A stretch of DNA of 25,546 bases, from assembly GCA_003254885.1 (NCBI GenBank), contig QANT01005213.1, positions 7,966-33,511 on the forward strand, in the 5' to 3' direction. The position numbers were made by a program, and so were the translations under genes. The DNA is from Purshia tridentata (Eukaryota; Streptophyta; Magnoliopsida; Rosales; Rosaceae). The notes beneath the pieces are model-generated. The model saw only the letters and a program-made list of their open reading frames with translations, searched no databases and was not told the DNA's origin. Positions 1 to 24,646 of the stretch are shown here, in pieces. Positions within the stretch are counted from its first letter, which is position 1. Each line of letters starts with the position of its first letter.

Positions 1-33
<33 letters not shown>

Positions 34-514
34 AAATGAACAAAAAGAAATGATATTATAAGGTGACAACATGTAATTAAATCTTCAGCAAATTAAAATA
101 AATATACACTTGAACAGAAAGCTATATTAAGAAAATGATTGGAAAAGGTAAAATCAATGAAGGCAAAAACGAGTTCTAGGGTTTCCGATTTGGGCCTTTT
201 TAATTCGAACCCAATTGGTCATATGTAAAAGCATGGGTAGGTAGAGAAGAGAGTGAGTAAAACCTACCAAGAATCGCCGTCATCGGCTGGCGGAGTCGTC
301 GGAGATCTACGGTGGAAGTTGACGGCTTTAGAGCTTCGATCCGCCGCCGTGGCTGATCAGATGGAGAATCTGAGTGCACAGCCACTATTATGGCCCAGTC
401 ACCATTATCTCCACCATAAACATAATAATCACTCATAATAAGTATTAGTGACCACCCTATATGTTAATTGGCACCCTCAAAAAATAGTGGCCTTTGGCCA
501 TATTTGTTGTAGTG
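1..514 (-). mobile_element. Probable CACTA-type transposon end, cut by the window edge
   Basis: Read on the minus strand, the segment begins at 514 with CACTACAACAAATATGG, which matches the CACTACAA-type terminal sequence typical of plant En/Spm (CACTA) elements. Subterminal sequence follows with the small inverted motif TGGCCAAAGGCCA. The opposite end is not present, so the element is presumed to run off the left edge. The interior includes a GC-richer block (about 240-370) with short open frames on both strands that match nothing I recognise; it could be captured or element sequence. The first 31 bases are a poly-A run. No transposase is visible, so the assignment rests on the terminus alone. 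Confidence 0.45.
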
Positions 515-1753
515 AATCTTTCTCTACCATATATATGCATTGTAGAAAATTCAAACTGTTTACAAGCTAGCACCCATTAATTTTATGGTTAAAATTAGAA
601 TTAAAGTGTGAATAAACTATCACAATAAATTGATAATTTATATCAAATTAAAACCCTTCTTTAATCTTATGTATAGATGCAAATAGTACATGCACAATCT
701 CATTCTGCATAAAATTGTAAGTGCAAATAAGTGAAAGATGGAGTTGAAGATATATATACCTCATGAAATTAAATAGTTGATATATACGTATATATTATCA
801 TGATAAAAAATGATTAGATTCCAAAAATTTAAACATATATACTTCAATGTCTGGTCCATAATAGTTCTGCTTGTGCAGCACAATATATACTAGTGGTCCA
901 CAAATCCATGTGTGATGAACCCACGAGTACAAGTCGTTCTTTTACAAAGAATACAAAATGAATATGTATTGGTTGTTAAATTACTTGTTAGAGAATGATA
1001 AGAAATTAATATATCTGCAAATATAGACGATTTTGGATTATCAAAATACTATTTGAATTAGACTCCACAAAAGATTCCTTATATATTTATATATAATCTG
1101 AGAGCCACAATACATGGGAAATAGCTTAGTTGCATGCAATTTACTAGCTATATAAAAAAAACTGTGGGGGGTCTAAAAGCATACACATAAGTATATAATT
1201 ACGCAAGGGATAATTTGTCTTATTTAATATTGGGGATAACCTGATGGTGATGATCTGGCTTGGAGATAGAGAGTGGCAGCCATGACAAGAAAACGATTTT
1301 CTTTAGTAAACCAAACTATAGTAAGCACAACCCCAAGCTTTTTTTTTTTTTTTTTTTTTTTGGGCCTCAGCAAGCTTTTCCTTATTTACCTTCTCTGTTA
1401 GATATATATTTTATTGATACTAAAATTTATTAACTTATAGTAATAGCTTTACTACTCGATCATAAAACTCACAAAAATGACTGAATGACGTCATATCGTG
1501 AATTCTTATTATGTCAGGACTTAAAGATCATGGTCCCCTAACAAAGATTCTTTCAGGGGACCCTTCGATGTCATTAATGCAAGAGAAAAGAGTTGGCCAA
1601 TTCAGGAAAATGACCAAACGAGCATATAATGATATATACAACCAAAATTGATGAAGTCAAAAAGGACCACCACACCATTTTCTCAATCAGCCAAATGACT
1701 CAAAAAAACCCAAAATCGAACGGGTCCGGGCCGCCCTCATTTGGGCTAAAGTA
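515..1753. other. AT-rich intergenic region
   Basis: No supportable gene. The sequence is AT-rich with many ATATAT stretches and a run of about 22 T at 1340-1362. A short GC-richer patch lies at about 1720-1745, next to the foldback element. No RNA gene was recognised by eye. Confidence 0.6.
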
Positions 1754-1762
1754 CTTTTTAAA

Positions 1763-2128
1763 GAAAAATGCTTAGATACTCAAGCTTGAGGACCAACTTT
1801 GTTCTTAAGCCCGTCAAAAGTCATAATTTTGCCGTACCGGTTCAAAATCAAAATCGTTCAATTTTTAGATTACTTAATAAAAATCAACTCAATCGGAAAT
1901 CAGTTGTACAATTATTAACGAATAAATATAAGGTCATAGTTAAAAGACCAAACCATATATCTATTGATTAACAGTTATACAATAAAACGATTTCCGATTG
2001 AGTTGATTTTTTTCCAAAAATGATCTTTATTAGGTGATCTAAAAATTAAACGGTTTTGATCTTGAGCCGGCATGACAGAATTATGATTTTTGGCAGGCTT
2101 GAGAACAAGGTTGGTCAAGCATTGTCCC
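1763..2128. mobile_element. Foldback element (MITE-like) with long inverted arms
   Basis: The left arm (about 1763-1920) is the imperfect reverse complement of the right arm (about 1970-2128), with a short AT-rich centre. Matching blocks include ATCAACTCAATCGGAAATC at 1883-1901 and its complement near 1987-2008, and AATGCTT at 1767-1773 with AAGCATT at 2118-2124. The arms are flanked by CTTTTTAAA (1754-1762) and TTTTTTAAA (2129-2137), 8 of 9 bases identical, which fits a 9-bp target-site duplication of a Mutator-like MITE. The short open frames on the two arms resemble each other only because the arms are inverted copies. It lies 77 bp beyond the stop of gene A and may fall in that gene's 3' flank or in a long 3' UTR. 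Confidence 0.7.
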
Positions 2129-2186
2129 TTTTTTAAAACATTCACTATATTGAAAAAACACATATATTGTATGACATACACATGCA

Positions 2187-2192
2187 TTTATT
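2187..2192 (-). promoter_or_regulatory. Candidate poly(A) signal of gene A
   Basis: AATAAA on the minus strand, 13 nt past the TAA stop of gene A. It matches the canonical signal, but plant near-upstream elements are loose and this one is unusually close to the stop. Confidence 0.35.
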
Positions 2193-2204
2193 GCTATGAA
2201 TCTC

Positions 2205-6625
<4,421 letters not shown>

Positions 6626-6684
6626 AACTGATACTAATTGATGTAATTAGCTATGCGTAATCAGCTCTGCCCCGCCCTGCAGGC

Positions 6685-6691
6685 ATTTATA
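6685..6691 (-). promoter_or_regulatory. TATA-like box of gene A
   Basis: TATAAAT on the minus strand, about 60 bp upstream of the ATG of gene A. The position and sequence fit a plant core promoter; all four genes show one at 46-60 bp. Confidence 0.5.
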
Positions 6692-7256
6692 GACATGATT
6701 AAGCAAAAGCTGAGGATGATGAGAGCAATAATATAAAATTTAGTAAAGACATGGAAAAAGACACATCATTAAAAAATGACATACGTCTAATAGATAAAAA
6801 ATATTATCAAATCTGATTAGGTATACCAGAGGATCGAACAAGTAATGAGATGGTGAATTGGTTAATTCGATGTATACTGTGTTGGTGTGCGGTGATTTTT
6901 GGGGTTAAATAGTTGGCTATGATATATTCTATGCGCGAGGCATTGCAATCATACATTCAAACAAATTCATTAGCTCAAGGCCGAATCATGGTGCCGGTGG
7001 CCGCCGGCCGGCACCTTTGGGGTACCCCATCCTATATATATAATATATAATTTAACAATTCATGATTAGCAGAATCATTCAAACTCAATTTTAATTTGAA
7101 ATATTTCTGCCATTGTAGATAGGGACAGAGCTAATTAATTAATATCTTTTTCTATAGAATTTGTCCATGACTCTGAGTTTTGTAGCAGTTTGAAGAGCTA
7201 GCTAGTAATCTGATTTGATTCTTGCTTGTGATTGTATTCAAGAAAGTAGAGTTCCT

Positions 7257-7311
7257 TTTATTGAAATGAAACAAAACGTACATATAATAAGAAATTATTT
7301 GCTTCTTTATT
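7257..7311 (-). promoter_or_regulatory. Candidate poly(A) signals of gene B
   Basis: Two AATAAA motifs on the minus strand (7306-7311 and 7257-7262), about 34 and 83 nt past the stop of gene B. Confidence 0.4.
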
Positions 7312-7344
7312 GCTTATTGAATTTTGTGCGGTCCCGAAATGTCT

Positions 7345-10658
<3,314 letters not shown>

Positions 10659-10707
10659 ATATAACTGATGATGTTTTCTTTCTATGCTCTATTACACAAT
10701 GTACGTG

Positions 10708-10715
10708 TTTATATA
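10708..10715 (-). promoter_or_regulatory. TATA box of gene B
   Basis: TATATAAA on the minus strand, 50 bp upstream of the ATG of gene B; a strong match to the plant consensus. Confidence 0.6.
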
Positions 10716-11762
10716 GTAATTGTACGTGGACAAAATATGACAAAACATAAATAGTGGTCAAGAAGAAAATGGGTTCACGGCAGAGTGATCCAAAAAAAAA
10801 AAAAAGGACTTTTCGTATAGTGGACTTGGAATACATGTCATTGTCTTGTCAGATTAATGGTCCTCGGAAGTAATCTAAACATGATACACATTATCTGAAT
10901 GATGTCCATGTCACACATACTATAATTTAGCAGCATTAATTGTTCTTGTTCGTGGACCATATATTATAATTATATGAGGATCACGTATTGCACATGCTTG
11001 CACCTAGACATGTCCAATATTGCAAGCAAGTACGTACTGGGAAAACAAATTAAAGGGAAAATCGATCTTATCTGATTTTGAAAATCAGGGATTATGGGGG
11101 TTCCTTGTGGTTCCAGAACACCTTTTGTGATTTGTGGTGAGAATTGCCTGCGTCTCGAATCTAGATAAGCATCCCGACGTGTTTAATTTCCATGCTTGAC
11201 TACTTATTAAGCACTGCATATTTATGCATGGTCAAATTTGATGGTTTAACACCAATATATTGACAACCATAAGCTCGTGTGTTCAACTGTATGTGAAATA
11301 TTAGCCACAATTTAAAGGATGACATGTGAAATATTCAAGGGAAAGTTTGTGGCATGATCTGATCTGATCTACTCTTATTTATTTATTTATTTTTTTGAGT
11401 CCTATTAACAAACAGTATTTGAAGAAAACAGAGTGATTTTGTTGTTTCAGGGAACATCCAATTCTTCATAAATTTAAGCCGAATGTATCATGCACGTCCC
11501 TGCTTATAATTCTCTTAAATTAATTGTGGGCATATTTTCCATTTTGAGTTACGTGACTAGACCACCAAGGCACCAACATTATGGAAGCAATAGGGGCAAG
11601 TATAAATGAAGAAAATGAAACAGAGCTACCTCTATAAACACTAATAATATTGCCATAAAAGTGAATTATTTTGGTTGATCCCCAGGCCCAAGGCCCAAAA
11701 CAACAAGACAAACACATTAAATAACAAAATAGAAGCCTTGTCTGGTTCTCAATGAGCATTAG

Positions 11763-11776
11763 TTTTTTTTTTTTTT
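11763..11776 (-). repeat. Oligo-A tract just past the gene C stop
   Basis: A14 in the sense of gene C, 16 nt beyond its TAA. No canonical AATAAA lies near it. Confidence 0.7.
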
Positions 11777-11792
11777 GGGAGAGAATTTATGT

Positions 11793-14887
<3,095 letters not shown>

Positions 14888-15509
14888 GCTTTTCGATCGT
14901 TTAATTTCTAGACTTCACTAATTTGGCTTTTACATATATAGTGTGGAAAAAAATGACAAAAAATAAGTTGAAGGGGTCGACTTAACGAATGTAGCCTGTG
15001 TTCCCGTTCGTACAGCAGAGTTTCACGGTAAAACTTGTTTCTATGCTTGACTTGGTGCATTATATCCATGTGAAATATATGCTTGGTCAAATTGGATGGT
15101 TTAGCTCACCAATTAATGGATAACTAAATATATCAAAGGAAGAACTATGTAATGGAAGTTTAAGGGAAAGTTTTGTGTGATCCAATCTACTCTTAATTTC
15201 TTGTATCATAGATTTTATAATATACAAAGCTCTATCTACACACGTACGTATTGTAATGATTTAAAGGCAGATCGAGCCATTAGTACTGCAAGGCAGCTTT
15301 CACATGCACTAATTAATTAGCATCCATAAATAATTAAGGAATTGAATTTCATCACTCAATAGACATTTTATTTTTTGCTCATACACAAATAGGATTCACA
15401 TTATTTAAGAGGAATAAGTGGAAAATTAAGAGTCAAATGATCATCCCCTTAGAATATTTAGCTATATATATTACAATAACTAGTAGTGTACATTATCCAT
15501 CGAATTTGT
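14888..15509. other. Intergenic region between genes C and D
   Basis: Promoter of C and 3' flank of D. AT-rich, with no gene and no canonical poly(A) signal for D seen. Confidence 0.6.
14933..14940 (-). promoter_or_regulatory. TATA-like box of gene C
   Basis: TATATATG on the minus strand, 46 bp upstream of the chosen ATG of gene C; the spacing agrees with the sibling genes. Confidence 0.45.
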
Positions 15510-20655
<5,146 letters not shown>

Positions 20656-21298
20656 TACTTCTCTCTTAAATCTTAATTAGCTGTGGTTGGCTCTGCCTGG
20701 CATGGCGTTTATATAGAGGTACTAGTACTAAAAAGTCTACACATGAGGTCAAATAATTATTTAATTAATCAGGAGAGATGGATAAATACAGATGATAATT
20801 AAATAAGACTAGTCTCTGGACAGATAACACATAATCATACGACATAGTATACATATACCAGGTAAGCTAAAAAAGTCAAGACACATGCGCTAGCGCTTTA
20901 GATCATATCAGCTCAAAGTAAATTAATCATTTGTTAACCAAAAGCTTTGGTAAGCTTAGTCGGACGGATATCTAATTAAGTTAATTTGGTCAATAGATAC
21001 AACAAATTACATTTAAATTAATAAAATATTTTAATATTAATGTAAATTTTTTTTTTCTATAAAGATCAATAAGCTTTAAAATTATATTCTCTTTTAGTCA
21101 CTAAGTTTAATATATTAATGATGTCATGTATTTTAATGCATTGAAAAATATCAATTTGTCTATTCCTCTTTTTCATTATTTATAAGCGTAAAATTACAAG
21201 CTATTAATTTAGTTTAAAGTATAGAAATATGATGTAGGGTATGAATAGAGTATAGAGTATATAAATGAAGTTTAGAGTTTAAGATTTCAAGTTAAGAG
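20656..21298. other. Intergenic region upstream of gene D
   Basis: Promoter region of gene D, then AT-rich DNA up to the Pack-MULE insertion. No gene seen. Confidence 0.6.
20708..20715 (-). promoter_or_regulatory. TATA box of gene D
   Basis: TATATAAA on the minus strand, 53 bp upstream of the ATG of gene D, the same octamer as in gene B. Confidence 0.6.
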
Positions 21299-21307
21299 TA
21301 TATTGAT
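21299..21307. repeat. Left 9-bp target-site duplication of the Pack-MULE
   Basis: TATATTGAT, identical to 24855-24863 on the other side of the element. Confidence 0.88.
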
Positions 21308-21523
21308 GGGTAATTTTATTAAATATACCTTTTTAATACTAAAAACACTTTTTTAACCCTTCTCTCTCTTTTTAATCCTTTATAGCTTTTTTTCCTTAAA
21401 CCAGACAAAATTATCCCTTGATAAGAAGACCAAAATGCCCACTGTGCCTTCTCTTTTACCATCTCTTTGTTATCAGAAACCAGGTTCTTTTTTCTTTCAT
21501 CTCATTCTCCTCTGCCAATAGCT

Positions 21524-21826
21524 ATGACTGCTATCAGACTCATAAACCTTCCTCAATTCATGGCCATTCAACCTCTTCTTTTCCTAGACCTTCACAATCA
21601 CCAACCTCCCTCCATTTTGGTAGGCCCCAAACCAACCAAACCCACTCACCACTCCCACAAATGGCGATGTTGCTCCGCTACCAAAGAGTCCTCCAGCATT
21701 CCTCCGCCGAAGTTCAGCGTAGAAGGTGGGAAATCGGGTGTCGTTGATTGCGTGGTGGTGGGTGGTGGGATCAGTGGGCTATGGATTGCTCAGGCACTGG
21801 CTTCTCTGGGAAGAGGGACCCAATAG
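21524..21826 (+). pseudogene. PPOX1: Captured 5' fragment of plastid protoporphyrinogen oxidase, left copy
   Basis: An open frame of about 100 codons starting MTAIRLINLPQF. It has a Ser/Pro/His-rich stretch like a chloroplast transit peptide, then VVDCVVVGGGISGLWIAQAL, which matches the start of the mature plant PPOX1: the FAD-binding GxGxxG fold, usually DCVVVGGGISGLCIAQAL in that family. The similarity stops shortly after and the frame ends at TAG, so more than three quarters of the enzyme is missing. It lies inside a transposon arm and is present again, inverted, in the other arm. Identification rests on recalled family sequence. It is not a functional enzyme gene, although the truncated frame is open and could be translated if transcribed. 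Confidence 0.75.
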
Positions 21827-21839
21827 TTTGCACCCTTTT

Positions 21840-21931
21840 GACAGGGCATCGACACCATGTCGGGGCACGATATCCACATTTGCTGCAGCCAGTTAGAATT
21901 TCATATGTCGGCACTATGTCGATGCCCTGTC
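21840..21931. repeat. Hairpin cluster 1 (GTCGGCAC/ATGTCGAC type)
   Basis: GACAGGGCATCGACA at 21840-21854 is the exact complement of TGTCGATGCCCTGTC at 21917-21931. This gives a 15-bp perfect stem, extended imperfectly, around a centre of about 60 bases. Confidence 0.85.
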
Positions 21932-22102
21932 GAATGTGTTTAAAAATGTTATGTAAACTGGTGTGGATTTTGAACCTAATCCTATAATAAATTATGTATT
22001 AGAATAAAGCAGTCTCCCCATACAAACTTGTGAATAAATGGTATAGTGAGCACCTTAAAGATTTATAGTTCAATATATAATTACATAGTGCTGCTGGTGC
22101 AG

Positions 22103-22245
22103 GAAATTTTTGGGCTGCAACAACACATATTATCACTGAAGTTATAGGGTCTAAATGGCATGAGCAATAACATAGCTTGGGTGGGTTGCAAGACTTATTG
22201 TCCTGCTACTTTTTGCCTTAGTCAATCTCTATACATTCTCATGAA
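22103..22245 (+). pseudogene. Captured amino acid permease (AAP-like) exon fragment, left copy
   Basis: After an acceptor-like GGTGCAG, the frame reads NFWAATTHIITEVIGS. After a small deletion that shifts the frame, it resumes near LGWVARLIVLLLFALVNLYT. This follows the first transmembrane region of plant AAP-type permeases (Aa_trans family: W-T-SAHIIT-VIGSG-LSLAWA-AQLGW-AG). The frameshift and isolation mark it as a pseudogene fragment. The right arm keeps the missing segment. Confidence 0.65.
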
Positions 22246-22602
22246 ACTATGGTACTATATATGTAGCCTTAAACCTAGTATTTAGTAGTTTGTAAGGTAC
22301 TAATTGTGAAATTATTATACTTTTTTTTTTATCAATTGAAACTATTGTAATTCAGTATCAATTTAATGATATGTCTTAATTTCAATTGTTTCTTTTAATT
22401 GACATACTTGATAGCACATAATTTACATTCTAAATGCAATACAGAAAAATTTCCTAGGAAAAATTTTAAAACACAAAGAAATAATTTGGGATATAAAATA
22501 AAGAAATTCGATCAATTTATTCCATTAGAGAGCTCTCTTTGCAGTTCTTTCTTGTTATACTTTTGTACAGTTACTAATATGAATAGTCATTTTATAGAGA
22601 GG

Positions 22603-22666
22603 ACATCATGGTGCCGACACGATATTGACACGAATCGGCTGCAATACATGTCGGCATCATGTCAAC
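22603..22666. repeat. Hairpin cluster 2
   Basis: GTGCCGACACGATATTGACAC faces TGTCGGCATCATGTCAAC around a centre containing CGGCTGCAATACAT, resembling cluster 1 (GCTGCAGCC...TTTCAT). Confidence 0.6.
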
Positions 22667-23112
22667 TTTATATTAGCACTCTGTTGGCATCCACAAATTT
22701 TTGAAATTTTTGGGTGTTCTCTTTAGAGAAAATCTCTTAATATGAATCACATGATAACCTCTAATGTAAGGATCAACATCTACCACCTTACTTGTGTGGC
22801 TCACAATAGCCTCTATAGACCTAAAAAATGAGCAGTTATAGCTAACAATCCAATGAAACAGTAAGCAAGATCGAGAAAATATGAGAAGGTTCAAAAACCA
22901 ACCTTAAGAGAAGTTTTCCCTTGAAAAATAAAGTAGCTTTCACATTTTTCATGCCCAAATATATAGAAACTTCAGGCATGCTTTTTGGGATTTGCTAAAA
23001 TTGATTGTAGTTCATTATTATGGTTATTTGGATTTTTGGGTTTTTGGTTTTTTAGAAATTGCATTTTGCATGCAATTCATAATTCCAGGACAATACATAC
23101 TGAATATCTTCT

Positions 23113-23222
23113 AGTGTCGACACGGTGCCGATAAGGTGCTGACACATGAAATCGGGATGTGCTATAGCCAGCTCATGATGTGTCAGCATTGTGTCAGCAT
23201 CGTGTCAGCACCATGTCCGCAC
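23113..23222. repeat. Hairpin cluster 3
   Basis: GTGTCGACACGGTGCCGATAAGG and GTGCTGACACATGAAAT face repeated TGTCAGCATTG/TGTCAGCATCG/TGTCAGCACCATG units. The centre CTATAGCCAGCTCATG resembles that of cluster 1. Confidence 0.6.
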
Positions 23223-23940
23223 TCGCATTCATGCTTATTTATTTTAATTCACATTAGATCTTTATCTATATATACACATATATACAGAGATATTAGTTCA
23301 AATAGCAAATGAACACACACAAAATATGGAGGATAATAGTTTTATTAATTTGGTTTACCATACATATGATAGATTTGTCGGTAATGAGAGCTAAGACAAA
23401 GTTATTTGCGTGACTTGTTTATAGAAGACTTTTGATCCATTATACAAATTGTTAAAATTTGGTTGCCATCTTTACTAATCTAAAAAGGTAATTCATGATC
23501 TATTTTTGCAATTGCTTTGAAGTCGTCTTTTAAGAACCTCTGCAAAAGCAATTTTAAGTATCATTTTTTGTTTGCTTTCTCTTTCAGCTAGCCTAATTGC
23601 TTATCTACCATTTAGCTAGATCTACATCATGGCTAGTACACAAGTTAAATGGGCAATGGATATTTCTTGAGGAGAGAGGTTTGGCAAGGCAAATGCTTTC
23701 AAGAAAATTCAAGTTGTTGATAGCTCTAATAATCTCAAGACCCCTAAAAGTTGGACACCTTCACTCAATAATCAAACTGCTATAATGTTCAATTGGAAAT
23801 AATGGGAATGGGCTGGGCCATTACTTTTACTATGAAGGTTGGGCAAATTCATTGAGCATGCAATGTCAAAAATCATTTTGCCCAATCTTAACTTTCCCAT
23901 GTATCATTCAATCTAATGTAGTATATTTTCTACTTTGTAT

Positions 23941-24059
23941 AAGCAACAAGACAATAAGTCCTGCAACCCACCCAAGATGTGTTATTGCCTATGCTAAAGA
24001 AATAGCTTCAGACCCTATAACTTCAGTGATAATATGTGATGTTGTAACCCAAAAATTTC
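23941..24059 (-). pseudogene. Captured amino acid permease (AAP-like) exon fragment, right copy
   Basis: On the minus strand, after an acceptor-like GGTGTAG, the frame reads NFWVTTSHIITEVIGS, EAISLA, a TAG in place of the usual Trp codon, then AITHLGWVAGLIVLLL. It aligns with transmembrane helix 1-2 of plant AAP permeases more fully than the left copy, but the in-frame stop disables it. Similarity ends at the inner edge of the arm. Confidence 0.7.
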
Positions 24060-24224
24060 CTACACCAGCAGCACCATGTAATTATATATTGAACTAGAAG
24101 TCTATAAGGTGCTAATTATATCATATACTCACAAGTTTGTATGTGGAGACTTTTTATTCTAATGCATAATTTATTATAAGGATTAGGAATCCACACCATT
24201 TTACATAACATATTTAAACACATT

Positions 24225-24330
24225 CGACATGGCATCGGCATGGTGCTGGCATTGTGTCGACACATGAAATTCCAACTAGTTACAGAAAATGACAGCATTG
24301 TGTGCCGACATGGTGTCAATACCCTGTCGA
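24225..24330. repeat. Hairpin cluster 4 (right-arm partner of cluster 1)
   Basis: CGACATGGCATCGGCATGGTGC and TGTCGACACATGAAATTCC face GTGTGCCGACATGGTGTCAATACCCTGTCG. It is the inverted-arm counterpart of cluster 1 but more diverged. Confidence 0.65.
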
Positions 24331-24343
24331 AAGGGTGTAAACT

Positions 24344-24646
24344 ATTAGGTCCCTCCTCCCAGAAAAGCCAGTGCCTAAGAGATGCAGAGCCCACTGATCC
24401 CACCGCCCACCACCACGCAATCAATGGCACTTGATTTCCCACCTTCTATGCTGTACTCTAGCGGAGGAATGCTAGAAGGCTCTTTGGCAGTGCAGCATCA
24501 CCATTTGAGGGAATGGTGAGTGGGTTTGGTTGGTTTGGGTCCACCAAAATGGAGGGAGGTTGGTGATTGTGAGGGTCTGGGAAGAGAAGATATTGAATGG
24601 CCATGAATTGAGAAAGGTCTATGAGTCTGGTAGCACTCAGGGTCAT
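24344..24646 (-). pseudogene. PPOX1: Captured 5' fragment of plastid protoporphyrinogen oxidase, right copy
   Basis: Inverted counterpart of 21524-21826. It starts MTLSATRLIDLSQF, with the same transit-peptide-like stretch, but the frame is broken midway (a frameshift before the mature start). The FAD motif reads IDCVVVGGGISGLCIS and is followed by an in-frame TAG. It keeps the family-typical Cys in GLCI that the left copy changed to Trp. Clearly a pseudogene. Confidence 0.72.

Larger units (their letters stand above)
6626..7344. other. Intergenic region between genes A and B
   Basis: Contains the presumed promoter of A and the 3' flank of B. A GC-rich, partly palindromic block (6991-7028) stands out in AT-rich sequence. 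No other gene is seen. Confidence 0.6.
10659..11792. other. Intergenic region between genes B and C
   Basis: Holds the promoter of B and the 3' flank of C. It contains a (TTTA)n/T-rich tract at about 11375-11395 and an A13 run near 10793-10805. No supportable gene; the short open frames (for example 11520-11759) have no family features. Confidence 0.55.
21308..22212. repeat. Left inverted-repeat arm of the Pack-MULE
   Basis: Reverse-complementary to about 23939-24854. In order from the outside: the terminal sequence, the PPOX1-like fragment, a hairpin cluster and the permease-like fragment. The inner boundary is judged by eye where similarity fades. Confidence 0.85.
22213..23938. other. Spacer of the Pack-MULE
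   Basis: About 1.7 kb between the arms, AT-rich, with two of the four hairpin clusters. No Mutator transposase motif is recognisable. The 3' tail of the permease-like fragment reaches slightly into the left end. An interrupted frame at 23629-23803 (MASTQVKWAMDIS, stop, then GERFGKANAF onward to a TAA) follows an acceptor-like TTTCAG and could be another captured exon, of unknown origin. A minus-strand frame at 22673-22894 is also unrecognised. Confidence 0.55.

Noticed and set aside
1..31. Leading poly-A considered as a retroposon tail
   Set aside because: No retroposon body or target-site duplication can be seen at the window edge.
200..438. Open frames of 78 and 61 codons on opposite strands
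   Set aside because: They overlap each other in the GC-richer block of the probable CACTA element, lack any recognisable domain and are more likely element sequence than genes.
1768..2187. Two similar short open frames on opposite strands
   Set aside because: Their similarity comes from the inverted arms of the foldback element; no protein features.
11520..11759. 79-codon minus-strand frame downstream of gene C
   Set aside because: No family motif, and it lies in intergenic AT-rich sequence; its hydrophobic look is typical of AT-rich antisense frames.
21418..21747. 109-codon frame overlapping the PPOX1 fragment
   Set aside because: Shadow frame; the +1-shifted frame starting at 21524 carries the transit peptide and FAD motif.
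22399..22894. Frames of 101 and 73 codons in the Pack-MULE spacer
   Set aside because: No transposase or other family motif visible; not supported as genes.
21840..24330. Spaced GTCGGCAC-type repeats considered as a CRISPR-like array
   Set aside because: The repeats are palindromic clusters with no regular repeat-spacer period, in a plant transposon.
24116..24442. 108-codon minus-strand frame in the right MULE arm
   Set aside because: Shadow frame over the decayed PPOX1 fragment and hairpin cluster; the motif lies in another frame.
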